A DNA stretch of 10,757 bases from Verrucomicrobiota bacterium (GCA_030916665.1 JAUPWC010000466.1:1-10757), one strand, 5' to 3'. Shown: positions 1 through 8,778, counted from the stretch's first letter. The notes: generated by a model not told the origin, from the letters alone. Program-made: numbers and translations.

Positions 1-2315
<2,315 letters not shown>

Positions 2316-2363
2316 TCAGGTCAAAAAAGTAAGACAAAAACGTCTGGGAAATCGTGGCATTGG

Positions 2364-2440
2364 ACAACTGTTTTCTAGGGATAGACGGAGGTATTTTTCA
2401 GCTTTGCTGGCCGGGTTGCAGAATGCTGATGAACAGTTGT
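2364..2440. repeat. 9-bp inverted repeat in gyrB upstream region
   Basis: ACAACTGTT at 2364-2372 recurs as its exact reverse complement AACAGTTGT at 2432-2440, with 59 bases between the arms. It lies upstream of gyrB in the divergent spacer and could be a pair of sites for a looping regulator. Pairs of this size do occur by chance in a few hundred bases, so this is recorded as a pattern only. Confidence 0.3.
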
Positions 2441-2478
2441 TTGGGGTGCCCGCGCCAGTCCGCGCAAGTCGTTGGTAG

Positions 2479-2490
2479 AACCACGTGGTT
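2479..2490. promoter_or_regulatory. Perfect 12-bp palindrome, candidate operator
   Basis: AACCACGTGGTT is its own reverse complement over 12 bases. It sits in the gyrB/zinc-ribbon divergent spacer, 83 bases before the plus-strand start. It falls within the 17-base spacer between TTGGTA (2472-2477) and TTCAAA (2495-2500), a weak promoter-like pair in the plus direction. The palindrome is seen directly; a regulatory role is inference. Confidence 0.35.
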
Positions 2491-2573
2491 TGGGTTCAAA
2501 AAAAGCGCCCTGCTGAGCCCTCGCCAAGGGTTTCCGTTGACCGGTTCGGAGGGCAACGCATCGTGACCTCAAC

Positions 2574-3281
2574 ATGGCCGTTTTCAGCATCGCCCCCCTG
2601 ATCGAACTCCAGCAACGCGACAGCCGGCGACTGACTCTCGAACAACAGCTGAAAAACGTGCCCCGTGAGGTTTCTGCCGTCGAGGCCCGCATCGCGGCCG
2701 AGAAGCAGGCCATTGAGGCGGCGAAGGCCGAATGGCACGCGCTGGAATCAAAGAAGAAGCTTCTGGAGACGGAGATTCAATCCGCCGAGGGCAAGGTCGC
2801 GAAATACCGCACGCAGCAGCTGGAAGTGCGGAAAAACGACGAATACCGCGCGCTCACGCACGAGATCGAGACAACCGAGGCGGTGATCGGCGGCTTCGAG
2901 GAGGAGGAATTGAAGATCATGTATCTGATCGACGAGGCGAAGAAGCGCTTCGTGGCCGCCGAGGCCGAGCTGAAGAAAAACATTTCCGGGCACGAGGCGA
3001 AGATCCGCGCCCTGCGCGAGCGCGAGACGCAGCTGCAGGGTGAGTTGAAGGCCGCGGTCGAGGCGGTGGGCACGGCGCGGCCGGCGGTGCCGGAGGCGCC
3101 GCTGAAAATCTACGACCGGCTGGCCGTGAAGCCCGGCCACCCGGTCTGCGTGCCGGTGAGCGGCGACAAGTGCGGCGGCTGTCATTTGAAGATTCCACCC
3201 CACATCACCTCCGCGGCCAAGACCGGGGTGGAAATTGCCACTTGCGACCAGTGCGGGCGGATCGTTTATTGGGCCCCCTAG
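2574..3281 (+). CDS. Coiled-coil C4-type zinc-ribbon protein (CT398/HP0958-like)
   Basis: This 235-residue cytosolic protein has the two-part layout of the CT398/HP0958 zinc-ribbon family. Residues about 10-165 form a long, charged alpha-helical coiled coil containing the family signature VRKNDEYRAL (85-94). The C-terminal zinc ribbon has Cys200-x2-Cys203 and Cys224-x2-Cys227. Characterised relatives act as adaptors: Helicobacter HP0958 binds sigma-54 and flagellin mRNA, and chlamydial CT398 binds sigma-54 and type III secretion parts. The role in this organism is not known from sequence. The ATG at 2574 is preceded by no clear Shine-Dalgarno sequence; the next Met is residue 117, too far inside the coiled coil. 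The TAG stop (3279-3281) coincides with the predicted first bases of rnpB, so the two genes touch or overlap. The family call is strong; no assigned gene symbol applies. Confidence 0.93.
   Translation: MAVFSIAPLIELQQRDSRRLTLEQQLKNVPREVSAVEARIAAEKQAIEAAKAEWHALESKKKLLETEIQSAEGKVAKYRTQQLEVRKNDEYRALTHEIETTEAVIGGFEEEELKIMYLIDEAKKRFVAAEAELKKNISGHEAKIRALRERETQLQGELKAAVEAVGTARPAVPEAPLKIYDRLAVKPGHPVCVPVSGDKCGGCHLKIPPHITSAAKTGVEIATCDQCGRIVYWAP
3242..3270 (+). promoter_or_regulatory. Candidate rnpB promoter inside the preceding CDS
   Basis: TTGCGA (3242-3247) and TTTATT (3265-3270) are separated by exactly 17 bases and each matches the sigma-70 consensus at 4 of 6 positions. Transcription would begin about 3277-3279, where the P1 helix of RNase P RNA starts. 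The whole element lies in the last codons of the zinc-ribbon gene. The position makes it credible, though rnpB could also be processed from a longer transcript. Confidence 0.5.
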
Positions 3282-3688
3282 TTTCGGAGCCAGATCTTCG
3301 CTCCGGGTTCATTGAACAAGGAGAGGAAAGTCCGGACACCACAGGGCAGGATTCCCCGCGAAAGGGGGGACACGGCGCGTCAAGGCGACGTGATGGACAG
3401 TGTCACAGAGAACAGACCGCCCGGCGGGCAACCGTCGGGTAAGGGTGAAAAGGTGGGGTAAGAGCCCACCGCGCCGAAGGCAACGACGGCGGCACGAAAA
3501 ACCCAGTCCGGTGCAAGACTGAATAGGCGGCTGGCCGGCCCGGCCCACAGCCGCGGGTTAGTCGCATCCGGCCGGGTTCTGCGCAAGCAGGCCACGGCCG
3601 GGCAGGCCCGTTTCGGCGGGCGTTGAGAGAAATGAAGATCACGGCGCGCAAGCGCCGCACAGAATCCGGCTTACCGGCTTCGGAACTA
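3279..3688 (+). ncRNA. rnpB: RNase P RNA, bacterial class A
   Basis: This is the catalytic RNA of RNase P, which removes 5' leaders from precursor tRNAs. The conserved core is easy to follow: GAGGAAAGTCCGGAC (3322-3336) followed by ACAGGGCAG; AGAGAACAGACCGCC; GGTAAGGGTGAAA-type and GGTAAGAGCCCACCG segments (about 3436-3471); GTGCAAGACTGAATAGG (3511-3527); and the 3' P4 strand AGAATCCGGCTTACC (3661-3675). The 5' end TAGTTTCGGAGCC pairs with GGCTTCGGAACTA (3676-3688) with G-U pairs, forming P1 and setting both ends. A P18-like hairpin with a GCAA tetraloop lies at 3642-3657. A GGT at 3556-3558 in an L15-like loop is a candidate for the element that binds tRNA CCA. The length of about 410 bases suits class A. 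Ends are uncertain by a few bases. The 5' end coincides with the stop codon of the upstream protein gene. Confidence 0.96.
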
Positions 3689-3700
3689 GACCGATACCAT

Positions 3701-3740
3701 GCGGGGCGCGTTGCGAACAGCGGCGCGCCCCGCGCCATTT
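3701..3740 (+). terminator. Probable rho-independent terminator of rnpB
   Basis: GCGGGGCGCG (3701-3710) and CGCGCCCCGC (3724-3733) form a perfect 10-bp GC-rich stem with a 13-base loop, then a short ATTTT run. It begins 13 bases after rnpB. The T-run is short. In the minus direction the hairpin is not followed by T residues, so it mainly serves the plus strand, though it may also block convergent transcription from the pilin genes. Confidence 0.7.
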
Positions 3741-3748
3741 TGAAATCC

Positions 3749-5176
3749 TTACTTGAGATAGGACGCGCTGTCCACAGCCGTCTTGCGGTCCGCAGCACTG
3801 GTCAGCTCGCGCCATTTGGCCACGCGGAAGGGGTTGCCCTCGCCCATGTTGCCCAATGACTCGTCGTAATGAAAATTTGCATTGCCCGTGAGCGTGATGT
3901 TGTTGGCGACGACGGAGCCGTGCATTGAGCCACTACCATTCATGGTGACGGAAGCATTCGGCGCGTAAACCACACCAGAGAACGTGCCACCACCGGCTAC
4001 CTTGAAATCTTGGCTGGTAGAGGTGCTGGTGCCATAGATCTGCAGGTTCTTGGGAGCCCCTGTGGCATTCAGGAATCCTTGCCCGGCGATATCCATGTTG
4101 CCCTTCGTGTAGATCTTCAATGATGAACCCGCTGCGATCTTGAATCCAGAGGTGCTGCCAGTGACTTTCATCGCCTGGCTGCCTTCGGTGACATCAATAA
4201 CCAGCGTCACGTCGCCTTCAAAGGTCACGAAATTATTGCTGCCGGCGAGGGAGATGCCGGAAGTGATCCTGACAACTGATTTGGTGCCGAGAGTGCCAAC
4301 CGTGTCACCGGCAACTGGCACGGCTATATCCGTGGTTCCTGTTGGGTTGGTCACTGGATCGAAGTTGGCGGAGAATTGCGTCGAGACGCGGCTCGGATCC
4401 ACCTTCGAGGTCGTCCAGGTGGAAGGATCGTAGGTTGAATCCTTGCCCAACACAGAGCCATTGGCGCCGACGTTATTTGTCGGGTCCTGGGCGTTGTTAG
4501 TAGAAACATACCCCCAAACGTCGGCGTTCTTGACCAGCACCGAGTCAACGGCAACCGAGACGCTTCCCACCGAGCCTTTGTCATTCTTCACGGCATCACT
4601 GAAGGGTGTGAAGGTGCCGGCTCCGGCCTCTTCCGAATTCCAGCTGTCGACGGTGGCGTTGTTGCCATTAAACAGGATGGATTTCTTGGCCACGAGCCCG
4701 TTGGCGAACTTGGAGGCCTTGGCGAGCGTGACTTCAACCCACTTCTCAATCGGGGCTGAGGTTGCGCCGCCCATGGTGATTGTGGAACGGGTGATGATCG
4801 TCGGCGCGGAGACTCCGAGGTAGTTCTTCACGTAGACCCGGACGAAGCCGGACGTATTTTGGTCGAAAGTGTAGTCGCCGGTGGTCGGGAAGCGGGACCA
4901 AGCGTTCGAATTGACGCCGGCACCGTCGTTTTGCCACCCGGTCCATTTGTAGTCCTCATCAGCAATCATCTTGTTGATCGAATACATGGCTTCCTCGAGA
5001 CCGTTTTCAGCGAGATTCATCGCGGCGTTGTTATATAGCGCGCGGTTGGAGATCCGCTGGCTCGATACGCCCAGCCGGATGTAGCTGGTGAGCGAAATGG
5101 CGACGACGGCGGAGAGAATCATGGCCACGACCAGGGCTGAGCCGCGGTTAGAAGAGCGAAGGTTTCGAATATTCAT
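3749..5176 (-). CDS. PilX/GspK-like minor pilin with large beta-rich C-terminal domain
   Basis: This 475-residue protein begins with a PilX-type N-terminus: a short basic leader to NRG (residue 12), then a hydrophobic segment (about 13-32). The usual Glu at +5 is missing, as is normal in PilX and GspK families. The segment YNNAAMNLAENGLEEA (48-63) fits the conserved helix after the membrane anchor. The rest is far longer than in ordinary PilX proteins (about 150-200 residues). It is rich in Gly, Ser, Thr, Asn and Val, and residues about 300-440 look like repeated short beta strands, similar to the beta-helix/polymer-forming C-terminal domains of other large PilX-like proteins. It is probably exported and surface exposed. 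The gene starts 10 bases after the PilW-like gene and is last in the cluster. Third positions are less GC-biased than in gyrB. No Shine-Dalgarno sequence is clear. Adhesion or pilus-tip function is inference. Confidence 0.8.
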   Translation of the reverse strand: MNIRNLRSSNRGSALVVAMILSAVVAISLTSYIRLGVSSQRISNRALYNNAAMNLAENGLEEAMYSINKMIADEDYKWTGWQNDGAGVNSNAWSRFPTTGDYTFDQNTSGFVRVYVKNYLGVSAPTIITRSTITMGGATSAPIEKWVEVTLAKASKFANGLVAKKSILFNGNNATVDSWNSEEAGAGTFTPFSDAVKNDKGSVGSVSVAVDSVLVKNADVWGYVSTNNAQDPTNNVGANGSVLGKDSTYDPSTWTTSKVDPSRVSTQFSANFDPVTNPTGTTDIAVPVAGDTVGTLGTKSVVRITSGISLAGSNNFVTFEGDVTLVIDVTEGSQAMKVTGSTSGFKIAAGSSLKIYTKGNMDIAGQGFLNATGAPKNLQIYGTSTSTSQDFKVAGGGTFSGVVYAPNASVTMNGSGSMHGSVVANNITLTGNANFHYDESLGNMGEGNPFRVAKWRELTSAADRKTAVDSASYLK

Positions 5177-5186
5177 GGTGTTTTTC

Positions 5187-5759
5187 TCAGGTGGTTACGC
5201 GCTTGTTGCGCAGGATGAAGCGCGCGGAGAGCACCGTGTTGGAGGCACGGGCGACGGTGCGGGTGTTGCGGGTGCTTTCTAATGAGACCTGAAGTTGCTT
5301 GGTGCTCTTGTCCGCCGAGGTCAGCTCAGCCGCGCTCGTCAGTGGCAGACTGGCTCCGGTAATGCCGTAAGCCTTGTATTCGAAGAGAACTATTCCTGTG
5401 ACCAGGGTGCGCCTGACGCCAGAATTGTTGTCGATGCGGATGAATGACCGGGTGTCTTTGTCGTAGAGATAATTTATTCCGATGGTGTTTACGGTGAGTG
5501 TGATATCGACCGCAGAGTTCCATTTTATGGCGCTGGCCTGGCGAGTATCCTGGGCAAACAGCTCCAGCGCCTGACGGGCCTGGGCCTCCATATCATTGTA
5601 ATTTTGAATGTTGGCTCCGCTGCGGCCGATGAAGAGAAAGGTCGAGAGTACTCCCGCTAGAATGAACGAGGAGATGCTCGCACCGATGATGACCTCGGTG
5701 AGCGTGAAGCCGGTTTGACGGGACAACTTACGGGCCGGCGAGAGAGTAGTAGTAGTCAT
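5187..5759 (-). CDS. Type IV prepilin-like protein, PilW/GspJ-like
   Basis: This is a minor prepilin of about 190 residues. The class III signal is clear: a basic leader ending RQTG (residue 17), then FTLTEVIIGASISSFILAGV with Glu at mature position 5, so prepilin peptidase should cut between Gly17 and Phe18. The hydrophobic helix continues into a globular domain of about 150 residues with a PilW/GspJ-like Asp- and Gln-rich segment after it. I chose the ATG at 5759 because it gives a normal leader. The frame stays open to an ATG at 5873, but that would add 38 residues lying wholly within the upstream gene; ATG 5768 is another close option. With the chosen start it overlaps the PilV-like gene by 32 bases, which suggests translational coupling. 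Minor pilins of this kind help initiate assembly at the inner membrane. The exact subfamily is uncertain. Confidence 0.85.
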   Translation of the reverse strand: MTTTTLSPARKLSRQTGFTLTEVIIGASISSFILAGVLSTFLFIGRSGANIQNYNDMEAQARQALELFAQDTRQASAIKWNSAVDITLTVNTIGINYLYDKDTRSFIRIDNNSGVRRTLVTGIVLFEYKAYGITGASLPLTSAAELTSADKSTKQLQVSLESTRNTRTVARASNTVLSARFILRNKRVTT

Positions 5760-6219
5760 AAAGTCCATTTTTAACGTATTTGGTTTGGAAGCTGCGGTTG
5801 TGCTGGCGGCCGTCATAAGTGCTCCATTGCACTTGGAGATAGATATCGACGGCTTCGCCGGCGCGGGTGCCATCTTCCTTCACGGTGCGCACGAGCGTGT
5901 ACTTGCTCGCGAGTTCGCTGTTGGTGGCGAAGACCTCCTTCAGGTCGACCTTGTGCTCGCCCATCATGGTGTCGGCATCGGTCACCTTGGCCCAGCTCAT
6001 GAGGCGGATGCGCTCGATTTCGCTTTGGAGTATCTGCGAGGCGAGAGTGTTGCCGCGGGCAGTCTCGATCGTGTTGAATCCGGACTGCATCACGGTGATC
6101 GAGGTGGTGATGGCGAATGCCATGACGCAGGAGGCGATGATCACCTCGGCGATCGTCATGCCCGCTTCACGTGAACGGCGGCGGGCAGAGGGGACGGAAA
6201 CGGCAGGGGCAGTGAACAT
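5728..6219 (-). CDS. Type IV prepilin-like protein, PilV/GspI-like
   Basis: This 163-residue protein has a 20-residue basic leader (RRRSREAG) followed by MTIAEVIIASCVMAFAITTS. Cleavage should fall after Gly20, leaving Met at +1 and the conserved Glu at +5. The hydrophobic helix is followed by a short globular domain containing QILQSEIERIR, typical of the region after the helix in PilV/GspI proteins. It is the first of three pilin-like genes read in the same direction and overlaps the next by 32 bases. The ATG at 6219 is preceded by GGGGC, a poor ribosome binding site. Upstream lie an 82-base gap with a hairpin and then the response regulator gene. As a GspI- or PilV-like subunit it would belong to a minor pilin complex at the pilus tip. 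Type IV pilus and type II-like systems cannot be separated from this gene alone. Confidence 0.85.
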   Translation of the reverse strand: MFTAPAVSVPSARRRSREAGMTIAEVIIASCVMAFAITTSITVMQSGFNTIETARGNTLASQILQSEIERIRLMSWAKVTDADTMMGEHKVDLKEVFATNSELASKYTLVRTVKEDGTRAGEAVDIYLQVQWSTYDGRQHNRSFQTKYVKNGLYDYYYSLAGP

Positions 6220-6276
6220 GCCCCGGAGTTTACGTGAAAACGCGCCGGCTCGAAACAGGCGATGGGACCAGTATTG

Positions 6277-6297
6277 CGGCCCTAGTCGATAGGGCCG
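6277..6297 (-). promoter_or_regulatory. Perfect 8-bp-stem hairpin between regulator and pilin genes
   Basis: CGGCCCTA and TAGGGCCG are exact reverse complements around a 5-base loop (6285-6289). The hairpin begins 4 bases after the response regulator stop codon, reading the minus strand, and ends 57 bases before the PilV-like ATG. No T-run follows on the minus strand, so it is not a standard intrinsic terminator. It could be an attenuating or mRNA-stabilising hairpin, or a dyad bound by a regulator. Confidence 0.55.
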
Positions 6298-6301
6298 AAT
6301 G

Positions 6302-6982
6302 TCAGGTCCGGCCGCGGTGTTCGAGATACATCACGGCAGCTTGGGAACGCCGGTTTATCTTCAACTTCTCGAACACGTTGCTCAAATAATTCTTAACGGT
6401 TTTATCGCTGAGCCCCATCTGTTCGGCGATCTCCTTGTTGGTCTTGCCCTCGGCGACCAGGGCCAGCACGCGACGCTCTTGGGCGGAGAGAATGGCCAGC
6501 TTGTTTTGTTCGGCTGTCGCGGTTCCGCCGGTGCGCACGAGATTCAGGACGCGCGTGGTGAGAGAGGGATCGAGGATAAATTTGCCTGCGGCGACGTCGG
6601 CGATGGCCCGGCAAAGGCCCTGGGCATCAATCTCCTTGAGCAGGTAGCCATGCGCGCCGCTGCTCATCGCCTCATAGACGAGGTTGTCGTCGATGACCGA
6701 GGTGAGCACGAGCACCTTCACCTCGCTGCTGTTGGCGAGGATATGGCGGCAGGCCGTCAGGCCGGAGCCATCGGGCAGGCGGATGTCGAGCAGCACCACA
6801 TCGGGATTCAGCCGGCTGGCCTCGCTTACGGCGGCCGACATGGAGGCGGCCTCGCCGATGACCTTCACATGACAGGTCGGGTCCTCGCCGCTCTGGTCCA
6901 GGAGGGTCTTGAGACCGGCGCGCACGAGTTCACTGTCATCCACGATCAGGACGGAAACGCTGTGGGTGGTGGTCATGGGCAT
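6302..6982 (-). CDS. Response regulator, NarL/FixJ (DevR/DosR-like) family
   Basis: This 226-residue protein is a DNA-binding response regulator. The receiver domain (about 10-130) has the acidic pair Asp15-Asp16, the phosphoacceptor Asp66 in LLDIRLPDGSG, Thr94 and Lys116, so every catalytic residue is present. A linker of about 30 residues leads to a LuxR-type helix-turn-helix (about 165-220) with LSAQERRVLALVAEG and the recognition helix region SDKTVKNYLSNVFEKL, very close in style to DevR/DosR. Proteins of this type dimerise after phosphorylation and bind inverted repeats. The start follows the kinase stop codon by 2 bases and has no Shine-Dalgarno sequence, so it is probably translated by coupling; a second ATG lies two codons in (6976). 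The partner is almost certainly the adjacent kinase. Its target genes are unknown; the pilin genes directly downstream are the obvious candidates. Confidence 0.93.
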   Translation of the reverse strand: MPMTTTHSVSVLIVDDSELVRAGLKTLLDQSGEDPTCHVKVIGEAASMSAAVSEASRLNPDVVLLDIRLPDGSGLTACRHILANSSEVKVLVLTSVIDDNLVYEAMSSGAHGYLLKEIDAQGLCRAIADVAAGKFILDPSLTTRVLNLVRTGGTATAEQNKLAILSAQERRVLALVAEGKTNKEIAEQMGLSDKTVKNYLSNVFEKLKINRRSQAAVMYLEHRGRT

Positions 6983-6984
6983 GG

Positions 6985-8586
6985 CTATACGGTGACGGTT
7001 TTGAGAAACAAGGCAATGCGAGTTCCGGTCCCGGGAGAAGAATCGATCTCGAGGCGCGCATCGAGTTCCCGGGCGCGGGCGGCGAGATTGGCGAGCCCGC
7101 GCCCCGAGCCGGTGTGGCTGGCGGGATTGAAACCGTTGCCGTCATCCGTGATCTCCAGCCGGACCACGGCGTCAGAGAGCATGGCCAGTGTGATCCGCAC
7201 CTGCTTCGCTCCGGAATGGCGCAACGCGTTGCTCAGGATTTCGCGCGCCATGTGCAGCAGATGCAGTTCATGCTGGGCGGGTATGCGGGCGGCGGCGGCC
7301 GGATCGATCTCGGCGATGATCGGGACCGGCTGCAGGGCCTGCATGTTTGTGACCAGCGTGGTGAGGGACTGGGCCGGGGTCTGGCCATGGGTGTGCTCGG
7401 GTTCGAGCAGCTGGATGAAGGTGCGCAGCTGCCACAGCGCGTCGTTGAGCATGCGCTGGCTGGAAACGAGCCGCTGATCAGCGGCGGTGCGATCGGTTTT
7501 CAGCAGATTGCGCGCGCTTTCCACGCCGAGGCCCGCCGCATAGACGGACTGGATGATGCCGTCGTGCATGTCGCGGGCGAGCCGGTCGTGCAGCGTCATC
7601 CATTGGCGCAAGCGGGCCTCGCTCTCACGCAAGGCGCTCCGGTGGTGGAAGGATTGCGCCGTCTGACGGGCGAGGTGGCCGAACTCGTCGGTTCTGCGCT
7701 GGAGTTCCAGAATCGAGGTTGGACTGTCGGTCTCGAGACTCACGGATAGCTGCCTGAGCGGGCGCAGCACCTGGTGCGTCAACGTGAGGATGGTGACAAT
7801 GGCCAGGACGGCACCAAAGACGAAAAGCAGGAGAAGCTCTGCCCGGTTGGCCGCAGACAAAAGGGCCAAGGCCTGCGATTCGTGCTCAACCCGCAAAACG
7901 CGCTCGATCCGGCCATCCCAGCCTGCCAACTGCCGCTCAAGGTGGATCATCGTCGGCGTCCGGGCCGCCGCAGTCGAGTCGGGCGAAGCCAAGTTGGTGC
8001 GGCCCTGAAGGGTTTCGCCCAAGCGCAACAGGTGGGGTTCGTTCCACAGCCTGGCGACCAGAAACCAGCCGCGAGGCGGCTGGGTGCGTTTGATGTCCTC
8101 GGAGGGGAGAATCGCTCCGGTCCGCACTTCCATCAAGCCGCCCGGGGTTTGCTGGAAATAATGCAGTGCCCGGTTTTTTTGCAGAATTTCCATGAAGCCG
8201 GGTTGATCGAAAGAGGGGGGCGGCAGGGGGGGAGATTCGGGATGGTTCACCGTGTAGAGCAGCTTGCCGTCCGGGCTGAAGATCCAGACGCCATGGGCAT
8301 CGAAGTTGGCGAGACTGGGGTCGATGTTGATGGCCGCCCAGGCAAGGTCGCGGTTTTGCGTGAACCGCACCATTTCGTCCCAAAGGGAGTATTCACTGGC
8401 AAAGCTCGCCAGGGATCGGCCGGTCAGATCCAGGATTCGATCCAACAGGAGATAACGCTCCTGTTGCAGACTGGCCTGCATGTTTTCGGCTTCGCCCAGA
8501 TGCGAAATTCTGAAGCCCGCCAAGGCACCACCGAAGATGAGCCCCAAGCCGATGAACAGCAGCACGAGTCGGGATCGGATGGTCAT
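6985..8586 (-). CDS. Membrane sensor histidine kinase, CHASE4-like/HAMP/HisKA_3/HATPase
   Basis: This 533-residue kinase has a first membrane helix (about 6-26), a periplasmic sensor region (about 27-248) and a second helix (about 249-270). The sensor carries a CHASE4-like stretch, SEYSLWDEMVRF (64-75) and the following NFDAHGVWIFSPDG. A HAMP-like linker with LRPLRQL follows. The HisKA_3 dimerisation domain has the phosphoacceptor His341 in ARDMHDGIIQ. The ATPase domain shows the N box EILSNALRHSGA (449-460), DDGNGF (481-486) and GSGRGLANLAARA (493-505). It should autophosphorylate on His341 and pass phosphate to the regulator encoded 2 bases downstream. The periplasmic ligand is unknown; a Pro-rich patch (PPLPPP) lies in the sensor. 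I prefer ATG 8586, which gives a typical MTIRSRLVLLF start. A GTG at 8613 would add nine residues; neither start has a good ribosome binding site. Confidence 0.92.
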   Translation of the reverse strand: MTIRSRLVLLFIGLGLIFGGALAGFRISHLGEAENMQASLQQERYLLLDRILDLTGRSLASFASEYSLWDEMVRFTQNRDLAWAAINIDPSLANFDAHGVWIFSPDGKLLYTVNHPESPPLPPPSFDQPGFMEILQKNRALHYFQQTPGGLMEVRTGAILPSEDIKRTQPPRGWFLVARLWNEPHLLRLGETLQGRTNLASPDSTAAARTPTMIHLERQLAGWDGRIERVLRVEHESQALALLSAANRAELLLLFVFGAVLAIVTILTLTHQVLRPLRQLSVSLETDSPTSILELQRRTDEFGHLARQTAQSFHHRSALRESEARLRQWMTLHDRLARDMHDGIIQSVYAAGLGVESARNLLKTDRTAADQRLVSSQRMLNDALWQLRTFIQLLEPEHTHGQTPAQSLTTLVTNMQALQPVPIIAEIDPAAAARIPAQHELHLLHMAREILSNALRHSGAKQVRITLAMLSDAVVRLEITDDGNGFNPASHTGSGRGLANLAARARELDARLEIDSSPGTGTRIALFLKTVTV

Positions 8587-8714
8587 TGGATGCAAACGTT
8601 GGCCTGACGGCACCCGCGAGACAAAGGCAAAGTATTAGTATGCCAGCTGGTTGAGGGTGAATGCAGGAACATAAACGTGGCTATTGGCCGTCCCGGTTGG
8701 CGCATCCAGCCTCA

Positions 8715-8754
8715 TAAAACTCCCTTGACTCATTGGGCTGCGTCTGAGTTTTAG
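8715..8754 (+). promoter_or_regulatory. Candidate rpsT promoter framed by an 8-bp inverted repeat
   Basis: TTGACT (8725-8730), 5 of 6 to the -35 consensus, is followed after 18 bases by TTTTAG (8749-8754), a weak -10. TAAACTC-type arms frame it: TAAAACTC at 8715-8722 and its exact reverse complement GAGTTTTA at 8746-8753, 23 bases apart. The repeat therefore covers both promoter boxes and may be an operator. Initiation would fall near 8761, leaving a short leader of about 18 bases. The -35 is convincing and the -10 is not. Confidence 0.45.
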
Positions 8755-8778
8755 CCCCTTCCAATCTTACTTTAAGCC

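Noticed and set aside
2332..2345. AGAC/GTCT inverted repeat before gyrB
   Set aside because: Only 4 bp per arm; expected by chance.
5760..5873. Upstream ATG of the PilW-like gene at 5873
   Set aside because: It would give a 55-residue leader lying wholly within the PilV-like gene; prepilin leaders are normally short.
6227..6255. Promoter for the pilin cluster: TTTCGA, 17 bases, TAAACT on the minus strand
   Set aside because: The -35 is poor and initiation would fall at the ATG itself, so it would require a leaderless transcript.
7774..8607. 277-residue plus-strand frame (and frames at 6299-7477 and 7114-7749)
   Set aside because: They are antisense to the kinase and regulator genes, whose products carry complete catalytic motifs.
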